The translations under genes and the position numbers were made by a program. Of a DNA stretch of 58,529 bases, positions 27,664 through 35,768 are shown in pieces. The notes under the pieces are model-generated. The model had not been told where the DNA came from. It worked only from the letters and a program-made list of their open reading frames with translations, and searched no databases. Source of the DNA: Candidatus Heimdallarchaeota archaeon (GTDB lineage Archaea; Asgardarchaeota; Heimdallarchaeia; Heimdallarchaeales; Heimdallarchaeaceae); NCBI GenBank assembly GCA_030668875.1, contig DAOVER010000020.1:1-58529 (forward strand), in the 5' to 3' direction. The first letter of the stretch is position 1. Each line of letters begins with the position of its first letter.

Positions 27664-29670
27664 TTAAATAAATAACATTCCAACATGTGCAATAATTGAA
27701 GCTAGTACAATGCCATAAATTAATGTACCTAGAAATATAAGTATAACCTCTTTGATTTTATATTCTTTTAACATCATACCTAGCGCGATTATACATGGTA
27801 CTCCTGTGCAAGCTAAAATTCCAAAAGTAACTAATTTGAGGTTTGTCAAAGCTTGAACACCAGTTTGTCCTAATACAGTTAATAACATTGCACTAGTGAG
27901 ATCTTTTTGAATAAAACCAAATAATAATGGCACAATAAATTCTCCTTCAAGGTTGAATAAGAATCCCATTATATTGTCAAAAGGTTTGATAAAGAAACTT
28001 GTTACTCCTAATTGCTCAAGAATGGAAAATAATATCCCACCTATTACTAGCATGGGAATGACCACTTTAACAAAGTCTTTCATTCGTAACCAACTTTTTG
28101 CGAATACATTTTTCAGCATTGGTTTTCTATATGGTGGTAATTCTATTAATAGTGGTTCTGTATCTTCTCTTATTATATGCTTCAACACTACTGCCCACAA
28201 TAGCAAAGAGATAATTTCAACAGCAAAAACTAATAATGCTAACCAGAAGGAACCGTAAAATCCTACTATTCCTAAAATAATTCCTATTCTAGATGAACAT
28301 GGTATAAATGAGAATAGAAATGCTGTTTTAAGTCTGTCTTTTCTACGATTTATTATCCTTGTTGATGAATGAGCAGGAACTGTACATCCTAAACCCAACA
28401 TTATTGATATAAATGATTTAGATGGAAGACCAATGGAATCAAAGAATCGTTGAATTATCACTACAAATCTTGGTAACAATCCAACATCTTCTGTGAATCC
28501 GAGTATTAAGTAGAATATTAGAACATATGGAAGAGCAATTGCAACACCTGCAAAAAGCCCTGCTATGCCATCTCTAAATAAATTCAAGAAGGAAAAACTT
28601 CCTACTTGCCAGTAATTTTCTGGAATTAAATTGATAAACCAATTTCCTATCCATAAAAATAATTCTTGTATTGCTTGTCCAGCAAATATTAGTATTGAGA
28701 ACAAACAAACAAAAAAAATAATTGTGAGAATAGGTCCCCCTATTTTATGTAGAAGGAATTTGTCAGCAAATGAGACTTCATTTATTCTTGTTTTCTTAAG
28801 GGGTGTAATATGAGTTGTTTGCTCCGTGATAAATGAAGCAGTTCCATAACGTATTTTTGAAATATCTTCCTTAATGTTTTGATGTTTGTCAGAGATTTCT
28901 TCTTTCCTCTCCTCTAACTCGTTCTTTACATGGTCATTTATTTGTCCAGTAAAATCATCATCCTCTTCTAGTATTCTTAAGGCAACAAATCTAGTCGGTA
29001 ACTTGTCCTTAACATTTCTTTCAATAAAGGAAATAAGTTCTTCAATATGATCATCATATTCTGTGCAATAATTTTCAATGTTCGGATTACAAGCTTTTTC
29101 ACTAGCTGTTATAATTAAATTGTCAATATTTCCAGTTATTGGATTGAACGGAACTACTTCCACTTCAAGTACTTGTGAGAGTTTTTTTGTATTTACGCTT
29201 ATACCCTTCTTATACGCTTCTTCAAAGAAATTTAATCCAATTATGATATTTTTTCCCGCTTCCATTACTTGCAAAGCAAAATATAAACTCCTTTCAAGTG
29301 CCGCTGCATTTGCAATTAAGATTACAACATCGCTTTTTTCTGTTAAAATAGCTTTCTTAGTTATAGTCTCCTCTACACTTCTATCAGAAATAGAATAAAT
29401 TCCTGGTGTATCTTTAAAGATGTATTTTACCTCTTTTATAGTATTATCTTTTTTGTTAAAAATAGTAAAAATCTTTTCTGCGGAAGTAATTTCAACTGAA
29501 GTTCCTGGGAAATTTGAAACTTCTATTTTTGTTCCAACAAAGGCGTTTAATAGCGAACTTTTCCCTACGTTTGGTTGACCAAGTAAGAAAACGATTATCT
29601 CATCTTTCAAATTATCTGTACAAACAGAAAAATCATAATCCATTTTCTTTACTTTTTTGTTTTTTCTCAT
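27664..29670 (-). CDS. feoB: FeoB-type ferrous iron transporter
   Basis: The 668-residue protein carries an N-terminal G domain with G1 GQPNVGKSS, G2 Thr in FPGTSVE and G3 DTPG. The G4 position reads NFFEEA instead of the usual NMxDEA, so the guanine-binding Asp is a Glu. A short helical spacer follows (about residues 190-300). The polytopic channel part has two Gate-type halves, including LGCTVPAHSSTRII and a final PCIIALG segment. It imports Fe2+ across the cell membrane. It overlaps the regulator gene by four bases (ATGA), so the pair is one operon. The regulator carries the FeoA domain. Confidence 0.85.
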   Translation of the reverse strand: MRKNKKVKKMDYDFSVCTDNLKDEIIVFLLGQPNVGKSSLLNAFVGTKIEVSNFPGTSVEITSAEKIFTIFNKKDNTIKEVKYIFKDTPGIYSISDRSVEETITKKAILTEKSDVVILIANAAALERSLYFALQVMEAGKNIIIGLNFFEEAYKKGISVNTKKLSQVLEVEVVPFNPITGNIDNLIITASEKACNPNIENYCTEYDDHIEELISFIERNVKDKLPTRFVALRILEEDDDFTGQINDHVKNELEERKEEISDKHQNIKEDISKIRYGTASFITEQTTHITPLKKTRINEVSFADKFLLHKIGGPILTIIFFVCLFSILIFAGQAIQELFLWIGNWFINLIPENYWQVGSFSFLNLFRDGIAGLFAGVAIALPYVLIFYLILGFTEDVGLLPRFVVIIQRFFDSIGLPSKSFISIMLGLGCTVPAHSSTRIINRRKDRLKTAFLFSFIPCSSRIGIILGIVGFYGSFWLALLVFAVEIISLLLWAVVLKHIIREDTEPLLIELPPYRKPMLKNVFAKSWLRMKDFVKVVIPMLVIGGILFSILEQLGVTSFFIKPFDNIMGFLFNLEGEFIVPLLFGFIQKDLTSAMLLTVLGQTGVQALTNLKLVTFGILACTGVPCIIALGMMLKEYKIKEVILIFLGTLIYGIVLASIIAHVGMLFI

Positions 29671-30299
29671 ATCATTGCCACCATTATGCCCTTACAAAGA
29701 CTTTTATCGATTGCAAGATGAGTATGTCTCGATTTTACTATAAAACAATCACTTATTTTCGTTATAATCTTAAGACGTTGACCAGGACATAACCCCATAC
29801 TAATAATTCTTTCTAACATCCTTTTATCAGTGAAATTTAGTCCAGTAATGATTCCTTCATCTGAAGTGTATTGTGTTAACGGTTCTCCTGAATCCTCAAA
29901 TTCCATTATCCTTTTCAAATTTTTTTCTACTTCAAAAGAGATAAGGTGTTCAAGAATATGTGCATATCGATGAGCTGTCACGTTATCTAAATCTTTCAAA
30001 AAATAGTTTTCAATTATTTGATGAAAAGAAAGAATAGTATTTGCTTCTTCAAATCCTTTTTCTGTCATGTAGATTAGATCTTTTTCAAGTTTTACATAAC
30101 CTGATTCCGATAATTCCTGTAATCCTTCAGTAAAAAACTCATCAAGATCTGTACCAATATATTCTACGACTATAGGTTCCCTAGCTAAATTACGAATTTC
30201 TTCAAAAGAACCTTTATTGTCAAGTTTTTCTTCTTTCAAGACACGTAAAATATTTTCTTTTACCATTTTGACCCTTTTTTGCCTTGAACTAAATGCCAT
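29667..30299 (-). CDS. DtxR/IdeR-like metal regulator fused to a FeoA domain
   Basis: The ATG at 30299 is preferred over 30332 because GAGG lies at a suitable distance and the earlier ATG falls at the predicted transcription start. The product is 210 residues. The N-terminal 75 residues form a winged helix. Residues 75-130 resemble the metal-binding dimerisation domain (YFLKDLDNVTAHRYAHILEHLIS, compare the HxxEHxxS pattern). The last 75 residues are a FeoA/SH3-like domain (DKRMLERIISMGLCPGQRLKII). It probably represses the feo operon when iron is plentiful and may also touch FeoB through its FeoA part. The likely operator lies immediately upstream. Confidence 0.8.
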   Translation of the reverse strand: MAFSSRQKRVKMVKENILRVLKEEKLDNKGSFEEIRNLAREPIVVEYIGTDLDEFFTEGLQELSESGYVKLEKDLIYMTEKGFEEANTILSFHQIIENYFLKDLDNVTAHRYAHILEHLISFEVEKNLKRIMEFEDSGEPLTQYTSDEGIITGLNFTDKRMLERIISMGLCPGQRLKIITKISDCFIVKSRHTHLAIDKSLCKGIMVAMI

Positions 30300-30334
30300 C
30301 TTTATCCTCATCGAATAGTATCGTGTGAGCATTT

Positions 30335-30362
30335 AAAGTTTCGGGTAACCGAAACTTTATAA
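30335..30362 (-). promoter_or_regulatory. Perfect palindrome between TATA box and start of the feo operon
   Basis: AAAGTTTCGG (30335-30344) and CCGAAACTTT (30349-30358) are exact inverted arms around the four-base centre GTAA. On the minus strand a TATA box, TTATAAAG (30362-30355), overlaps the outer arm. The expected transcription start falls at the inner end of the palindrome. Protein bound here would block the polymerase, so it is the best candidate operator for the DtxR-like regulator. Confidence 0.65.
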
Positions 30363-30421
30363 TCTGCTCGATATCACAAATAATTTTTTAAATCTTTCAT
30401 TTTTCATTTGTTTATTTTTAT

Positions 30422-30446
30422 AAAAGCTTAATGTATGAAGATATCT
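30422..30446. repeat. 25-bp direct repeat, copy 1 (between nreA and the feo operon)
   Basis: AAAAGCT-TA-ATGTATGAAGATATCT here and AAAAGCT-G-ATGTATGAAGATATCT at 31739-31762 match except for one substitution and one indel. On the minus strand each copy sits directly before a TATA-like AT tract and upstream of a gene (feo regulator and nreA). Confidence 0.6.
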
Positions 30447-30458
30447 TTGACCTTAATA

Positions 30459-31706
30459 TTAGATATCAAAGAAATCATCAAGCTTTCTTTGAGTTTTTTT
30501 AAGTTCATATAGTCTAGACTTGTGTTTCCAGTAGTCAATAGGATATTTGAAGTAATTAGTAACAACTTCGAACGCTTTATCGATTGTATCTGCCTTGATG
30601 TATTTCTTCTTTAGAGCTGCCCTAGTGGCTACTCTAATAACCCAAACACCTAACGGGAATCTATACTCATCAGAGATTTCTCGTAGCACTATCACTTGAG
30701 CTTGTCGCTTAATTTTCAATAGATATTCTGTAGCTGCAAGTCTAGCTGAATAGTACGCTCCAGTAACATTAGAAGCATATGTGGTTCGACCAGAATAAGG
30801 TTCCCAATCGCCTAAACCAATGTCTTTACTACTAGGATTCATGAAAGCACCTCTGAACCAGGTTTCAACCATCTCAAATGCCCAGGAATCAGGAACGAAA
30901 ATTATCACAAATCTATTACCAAAGAAAGTATTTGTAAAAATTCTATACTCACCCAGTTCTTGGAATTTTTTAATCAAATCAACTTTTAGTTTTGATAGAA
31001 TGTCATCTGTAGCAGTGATTGACCATCTAGTTGGGACAAGTTTCCTATTTTTTTCTCTCCCTAACATTCCAGCTGAGAATATTCTGATAATGGTGCTAAC
31101 ATCAATCTTTTCTTTACCAAGATATTCTAAAGCATCAGCAGCTAATAAATCAGTATCATAATACGCTTTCTCTATCGAATTGATAGGAGATTGATTTTCA
31201 GTTATAACTAGTTTTCTAATCGGTGCTATTGGACCATGAGGATCTGATCGTTCATTAAGAGTAATCCTTGGGATAATATTTTTCTCTAATTCCACCTCAA
31301 CATCAACAGCTTTTCTTCCCAATAGAAGCTCCTGACTCTTTTGAATTATATCTGAATCCAGAGGGCGTTTAACATCGATCTTTGATCTTGTTCTAAGGAG
31401 AGAGATTCTCATCTTAACTATATCTTCTTGGGTTTTTGTTAGCCAATTATCGGAATTATCAATGACATTAGCTCCAATTCTATCTACTGTTAACATGGGT
31501 CCCGCATTAAGAGTTGGATATCCTGACCAACCTACAAAGAAAGAAGGAGGAGAAAAAGTATCGTCCAAGTTTGTTATTTTTGGTTTATCAATTGTATATT
31601 CATTGGACCACTTGTTAAGTAATGGACAAGTCTTCCTACCACAAAGCATTCTAGATGTTTTACAAACAACACAAAGGTCAAATTCTGTGGTAGAACTTGT
31701 TTCCAT
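30459..31706 (-). CDS. nreA: NreA-type archaeal DNA repair protein with PIP box
   Basis: The ATG at 31706 is preferred over the upstream TTG, because a TATA-like tract about 25-30 bases upstream suggests a leaderless message. The 415-residue protein opens with a zinc-finger-like cysteine cluster (CVVCKTSRMLCGRKTCP). The conserved core of archaeal Nre proteins follows (PPSFFVGWSGYPTLNAGPM). It ends in QRKLDDFF, a consensus PCNA-interacting (PIP) motif. In Haloferax, NreA works in DNA repair together with PCNA. The function here is inferred from family membership. Confidence 0.85.
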   Translation of the reverse strand: METSSTTEFDLCVVCKTSRMLCGRKTCPLLNKWSNEYTIDKPKITNLDDTFSPPSFFVGWSGYPTLNAGPMLTVDRIGANVIDNSDNWLTKTQEDIVKMRISLLRTRSKIDVKRPLDSDIIQKSQELLLGRKAVDVEVELEKNIIPRITLNERSDPHGPIAPIRKLVITENQSPINSIEKAYYDTDLLAADALEYLGKEKIDVSTIIRIFSAGMLGREKNRKLVPTRWSITATDDILSKLKVDLIKKFQELGEYRIFTNTFFGNRFVIIFVPDSWAFEMVETWFRGAFMNPSSKDIGLGDWEPYSGRTTYASNVTGAYYSARLAATEYLLKIKRQAQVIVLREISDEYRFPLGVWVIRVATRAALKKKYIKADTIDKAFEVVTNYFKYPIDYWKHKSRLYELKKTQRKLDDFFDI

Positions 31707-31738
31707 TATAATCAAAAATAAAACAGTATTTTATTATT

Positions 31739-31762
31739 AAAAGCTGATGTATGAAGATATCT
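31739..31762. repeat. 24-bp direct repeat, copy 2 (upstream of nreA)
   Basis: Partner of the repeat at 30422-30446. It lies 33 bases before the nreA start codon and is followed, on the minus strand, by the AT tract TTTTAATAATAAAA that probably serves as TATA box. Confidence 0.6.
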
Positions 31763-31848
31763 ATTTTTGAAACACACTTCTTTTAGCAATTAATCTATTT
31801 TACCAATATTTTTTAGTCACTTGATAACACTAAAAAGGTGGAAAATTA

Positions 31849-32262
31849 TTGTTTCTTATGAAAAGTCCACCCTTATACCCCATTACATTCTTGAGAACAA
31901 ATAATATTAAGGAAACCAGACGTTTTTATGAGAACATCATGAACTTTCCAATAGCTTTAGAACAAAGTGGATGTTTTGTCTACAGAGTTGGAAATTACGG
32001 CTATTGGGGTTTTTGTGAAAATACTAAAGAACTTGTAGAAAAAGCTGAGCAAGTTTGTTTAACTGTAGTTGTTAAAACAATGAAAGAAGTTGATAAATGG
32101 CACAAACACCTGGTAGATTCTGGTGTAACTGTAGCAAGATCTCCACAAAAAACAGAAAAGTACAAAATTTATAATGGATTTTACGCAGACCCATCTGGTT
32201 ATACAATCGAAATACAATACTTCTATGAAGAAGGAGAACCTGTAGGGCATAAAGAATTCTAA
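31849..32262 (+). CDS. VOC (glyoxalase/dioxygenase fold) protein
   Basis: The 137-residue product has the paired beta-alpha-beta-beta-beta layout of vicinal-oxygen-chelate proteins. It begins ITFLRTNNIKETRRFYE and closes with FYADPSGYTIEIQYF, where the Glu is a usual metal ligand. The TTG at 31849 fits an AAGGTGG site at 31835-31841 better than the ATG at 31858. It is the first of two adjacent VOC genes, 12 bases apart, which may form a heterodimer. The substrate cannot be told. Confidence 0.72.
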   Translation: MFLMKSPPLYPITFLRTNNIKETRRFYENIMNFPIALEQSGCFVYRVGNYGYWGFCENTKELVEKAEQVCLTVVVKTMKEVDKWHKHLVDSGVTVARSPQKTEKYKIYNGFYADPSGYTIEIQYFYEEGEPVGHKEF

Positions 32263-32274
32263 GAAAGTGATTGG

Positions 32275-32667
32275 ATGAAGAGAGTAACGGGGATAGGTGG
32301 GATATTTTACAAATCGGAAAATCCGAAGAAATTAATGGAATGGTACGACAGACACTTAGGTTTTAATATGCATGAATCTGATGAGGTTGCAGTAATCTTC
32401 AAAGACACTTGCAAATGTGAGACAGATCGTCAAGAATATACAGTATGGTCACCATTTGCTAAAGATACAGATTACTTTGAACCAAGTGAAAAGGATTTCA
32501 TGATAAATTTTCGTGTAGCAGATTTAGAAAAGTTAATTGATCTCTTAAAAGAGGAAGAAGTAGAAGTACTCGGAGATATCAAAAACTATAAACAAGGAAA
32601 ATTTGCATGGATTTTGGATATAGAGAGAAACAAAATTGAACTCTGGGAACCATCTAAAGAAGAATAG
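32275..32667 (+). CDS. VOC (glyoxalase-like) protein
   Basis: The 130 residues show the VOC fold: GIGGIFYKSENPKKLMEWYDRHLGF at the start and FAWILDIERNKIELWEP at the end, with the closing Glu as probable metal ligand. The pattern is typical of small glyoxalase-like proteins. It follows the other VOC gene after 12 bases and precedes the aldehyde oxidoreductase gene by about 100 bases. This suggests a shared role in aldehyde or dicarbonyl handling (inference). Confidence 0.75.
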   Translation: MKRVTGIGGIFYKSENPKKLMEWYDRHLGFNMHESDEVAVIFKDTCKCETDRQEYTVWSPFAKDTDYFEPSEKDFMINFRVADLEKLIDLLKEEEVEVLGDIKNYKQGKFAWILDIERNKIELWEPSKEE

Positions 32668-32772
32668 AATTTGAAAGGATGAGCTTACTCTTAACTCTAT
32701 TGTGTTTGGTTTTCATAGTTTTTGGAATAAACTTAAATTCATTCTAAAAATACTACTCAAAAGGTGAAATAT

Positions 32773-34968
32773 GTGGTTTTAAAGGAATTCAAATACGATG
32801 TTCCTGAATTATCTAAAGGTTATGCGGGAAAAACTCTCTATATTAATCTAGATTCATTGGAAGTAAAGATAGAAGATGTAACAGAAGAGATGAAAGAGAA
32901 ATTCATAGGAGGAAAAGGTTTTGACCTCTACCTTATGTGGAAGTATCTCCCAAAGGATAAGAAAACAAAATGGGATGATAACGAGAATGTACTTGCTATT
33001 GCATCTGGCCCTCTAGCGGGAACATCAAATTTTCCTGGTTCTGGAAAGAGTATTGTGACTGGAGTCTCTCCCTTAACAGGCATTATTATAGATTCTAACG
33101 CAGGTGGATATTTTGGACCGTTTTTGAAATATGCAGGATTTGATGCTCTTGCAATTCAAGGTAAATCTACAAAAGAAGTATCAATTTTTGTCAACGGAGA
33201 AGAAGGGAAAATCATAATTGATGATGCAGAAGATTTACCTTCTGAGACTTATAAAATTGGAACCATTTTAACAGAAAAATATGCTGACGATGAAAGAGAC
33301 AAAAGAGAGATATCTGTTGTGTCAGCTGGACCTGGAGCTGAAAATGCTTATTTTGGTTGTTTGAACTTCAGTTGGTTTGATCTAAAACGAAAGTACGTTA
33401 GATATAAGCAAGCAGGAAGAGGAGGAACAGGTACAATTCTGAGAAATAAGAAAATTAAAGCAATTGTTGTTAAGAAAAGGAATGTCAGAACCCAAGGAAA
33501 TAATCCTGCTGATTTAGAAGCGGTAAAGAAAGTAGGGAGAAAACATACGAGTGAAATGATAGAATTAGATCCAAAGCAAAATGAAATGCGAGCTATAGGA
33601 ACGGTACATTTAGTTCCTATTATGAATGAATTTGATTTGCTACCAACTAAGAATTTCAAGTATGGTAGATTTGATAATCATGAGAATATAGGCAAGGAAG
33701 TATACCGAGCAAAATTCAACAAAGGTCCAGATCCTTGCTGGAAAGGTTGTGCAGTAGGATGCAGTCATGGTGTCAGTAATTTTGAGTGTAAAACAGGTCC
33801 ATACAAAGGACAAAAAGTCTCAATAGATGGTCCTGAATATGAAACTCTCGCTGGTGTGGGAAGTAATTGGTATGTAGATGATCCTGATGTTGTTTTGGAA
33901 GTTAACTTCTACTGTGATAATTATGGTTTGGATACGATAAGTATTGGAACTGGAATAGCTTTTCTAATGGAGCTTTATGAATATGGTATTCTTAACAAAG
34001 AAAGAACTGGCGGATTAGATCTCTCTTGGAGTAATTCTGATGCTGCTTTGGAACTCATTCACCAAATAGCTAGAGCTGAAGGTTTTGGTAAAGTAGTTGG
34101 AATGGGTGTTAAGAAACTCAAGAAGTATTTTGTGGAAGAATATAACCTCTCTGACGAAGAAGCACAACTAGTACACGACATTGGAATGGAGTCTAAGGGA
34201 TTAGAATTCAGTGAATACATAACGAAGGAAAGTCTTGCTCAGCAAGGGGGTTATGGTTTTGCATTGAAAGGACCTCAACATGATGAAGCATGGTTGATTT
34301 TCGAAGATATGGTTAGAAACAACATGCCTACTTTTGAACAAAAAGCTAATGCACTCTGGTGGTTCCCAATGTGGAGAACATCATTCGGACTTCTAGGACT
34401 ATGTAAACTTCCATGGAATGATATTGTGCCAGAAGATAACAGAGAATTTGCCACAGGAGCAATAGAAAAAGAAGGTATGAAAGTACCTGATGATTTAGCT
34501 GATCCTGCAAAAATACCAGAACATGTTCTAAACTACGTGGAATACTATAATGCTGTCACTGGAAAAAATATTAATTCGGTTGACTATATCATTATGAGTG
34601 AAAGGGTTTACAACTTCCAAAGATCAATTAATTTACTTCTAATACCAGAAGGTGTAACATACCGCGATTTAGATTCTATCCCTTATCGAGCTATGGGACC
34701 CGTTACTGAAGAAGAATACTTATCCAGAGAAGAAGAATATTATCTGAAACAACTCAAAGAAGAAGCTGGAATTGATGTAACAAATCTTTCAACTGAAGAA
34801 AAAATGAAAGAATTAAGAAAACTCAGAGAAGCAAGATATGAGAAACTAAAGAACGCAGTCTATATGAGACGTGGTTGGACAGATAAAGGTGTCCCCACAC
34901 CTGAAAAATTAAAAGAACTTGGAATGGATTTACCAGACTTTATTGATTTAGTGAAGAAACACCAGTAA
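32773..34968 (+). CDS. Tungsten-containing aldehyde:ferredoxin oxidoreductase family enzyme
   Basis: The GTG at 32773 is preferred, with AGGTGA five bases upstream; an in-frame GTG at 32764 is the alternative. The 731-residue protein has the N-terminal pterin-binding domain (LYINLDSLEVKIEDV, FIGGKGFDLYLMW, SGPLAGTSNFPGSGK, GGYFGPFLKYAGFDALAIQGKS). The [4Fe-4S] ligands are Cys322, Cys326, Cys330 (CWKGCAVGC) and a late Cys in GLLGLCKLPW. The first spacing is C-x3-C rather than the C-x2-C of the Pyrococcus enzyme. It should oxidise aldehydes to acids with tungstopterin and pass electrons to ferredoxin. The substrate is unknown. Confidence 0.85.
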   Translation: MVLKEFKYDVPELSKGYAGKTLYINLDSLEVKIEDVTEEMKEKFIGGKGFDLYLMWKYLPKDKKTKWDDNENVLAIASGPLAGTSNFPGSGKSIVTGVSPLTGIIIDSNAGGYFGPFLKYAGFDALAIQGKSTKEVSIFVNGEEGKIIIDDAEDLPSETYKIGTILTEKYADDERDKREISVVSAGPGAENAYFGCLNFSWFDLKRKYVRYKQAGRGGTGTILRNKKIKAIVVKKRNVRTQGNNPADLEAVKKVGRKHTSEMIELDPKQNEMRAIGTVHLVPIMNEFDLLPTKNFKYGRFDNHENIGKEVYRAKFNKGPDPCWKGCAVGCSHGVSNFECKTGPYKGQKVSIDGPEYETLAGVGSNWYVDDPDVVLEVNFYCDNYGLDTISIGTGIAFLMELYEYGILNKERTGGLDLSWSNSDAALELIHQIARAEGFGKVVGMGVKKLKKYFVEEYNLSDEEAQLVHDIGMESKGLEFSEYITKESLAQQGGYGFALKGPQHDEAWLIFEDMVRNNMPTFEQKANALWWFPMWRTSFGLLGLCKLPWNDIVPEDNREFATGAIEKEGMKVPDDLADPAKIPEHVLNYVEYYNAVTGKNINSVDYIIMSERVYNFQRSINLLLIPEGVTYRDLDSIPYRAMGPVTEEEYLSREEEYYLKQLKEEAGIDVTNLSTEEKMKELRKLREARYEKLKNAVYMRRGWTDKGVPTPEKLKELGMDLPDFIDLVKKHQ

Positions 34969-34974
34969 TTTTAT

Positions 34975-35007
34975 TTGCTTTCTTTTCTCTTTTTTTTACT
35001 TTTCTAA
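34975..35007 (+). terminator. T-rich terminator after the aldehyde oxidoreductase gene
   Basis: A run of pyrimidines with a block of nine T residues (within TTGCTTTCTTTTCTCTTTTTTTTTAC) begins seven bases after the stop codon. Archaeal transcription ends at such T tracts without needing a hairpin. Confidence 0.45.
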
Positions 35008-35124
35008 AAGTATAGAATTATGTGGTATTGCCTTACTTAGGGGGCATTTTAGGTAGAAAAACAATTGCTGGTTAAATAATATTTTTAAACTGCTTAGAAA
35101 CTACACAATATAGGGGTAAAAATC

Positions 35125-35190
35125 ATGTTGACAGTATATTGGATTATACTGATGATTTTTCAAACAAAATTCAGAAAGAAAAAGGGGTAA
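35125..35190 (+). CDS. Possible 21-residue leader peptide before the Arf-like GTPase
   Basis: ATG at 35125 follows GGGGTAA by a few bases and opens a 21-codon frame. It has a hydrophobic half (VYWIILMIF) and a basic tail (KFRKKKG). It ends at 35190, eight bases before the GTPase ATG. It is in a different frame, so it is not a missing N-terminus. It could be a regulatory upstream frame or chance. Confidence 0.25.
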   Translation: MLTVYWIILMIFQTKFRKKKG

Positions 35191-35197
35191 GAACAAG

Positions 35198-35746
35198 ATG
35201 AGTTTCTTAAGATTACGAAACAAAGTAAAAAGCGTTAATAAAGCAAAGATATTAATATTGGGCTTAGATGCTGCGGGAAAAACAACTTTATCGAGATATC
35301 TGAGATACGGGGAATTTCAAGATAACACCGTTCCAACAATTGGTCAAAATATAGATACTTTTAGTGTGGAAGGGTGGACGATTACAACAATCGATGTAGC
35401 AGGACAAAAAAATTTCCGATTCCTATGGGAATCTCACTATCAGGGAAGTTCTGCAATTATTTTTGTTATAGATGCAGCAGATTATGAGAGATTGCCTGAA
35501 GCAAGAGATATACTTAAACGACATGTTTTCGATAACGCTCACCTAGATGGAGTTCCTGTTCTTATAATGGCAAATAAGCAAGATTTACCCGGATCAATAG
35601 ACGCACCATTACTTGTTCAAATGTTAGATTTACATAATCAATTTCTAGGGAGAACCTTCTCAGTTTTTGATTGCAGTATCCTTTATGGTGGAGGGATAAT
35701 GGAATCATTCGGTTGGTTAGTAAATCAACTAGAAATGCAGAAGTAA
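35198..35746 (+). CDS. Arf/Arl-like small GTPase
   Basis: The 182-residue protein has the complete G motifs of the Arf family: G1 GLDAAGKTT, G2 Thr in TVPTIG, G3 DVAGQ followed by RFLW, G4 NKQD and a G5-like DCSILYG. The Arf-type order of WT..DVAGQ with Gln at the catalytic position is kept. No N-terminal amphipathic helix with a Gly2 myristoylation site is present. Instead there is a short basic segment (RLRNKVKSVNKAK). Such GTPases are a hallmark of Asgard archaea and suggest a role in membrane or cytoskeletal organisation. An AAGGGGTAAG site precedes the ATG. Confidence 0.85.
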   Translation: MSFLRLRNKVKSVNKAKILILGLDAAGKTTLSRYLRYGEFQDNTVPTIGQNIDTFSVEGWTITTIDVAGQKNFRFLWESHYQGSSAIIFVIDAADYERLPEARDILKRHVFDNAHLDGVPVLIMANKQDLPGSIDAPLLVQMLDLHNQFLGRTFSVFDCSILYGGGIMESFGWLVNQLEMQK

Positions 35747-35768
35747 ATTAGTGCAAGGGAGAGAAATA

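Noticed and set aside
32679..32747. 22-codon hydrophobic frame between the VOC and aldehyde oxidoreductase genes
   Set aside because: The only ribosome-binding-like sequence touches the ATG directly, and the peptide is too short to support alone.
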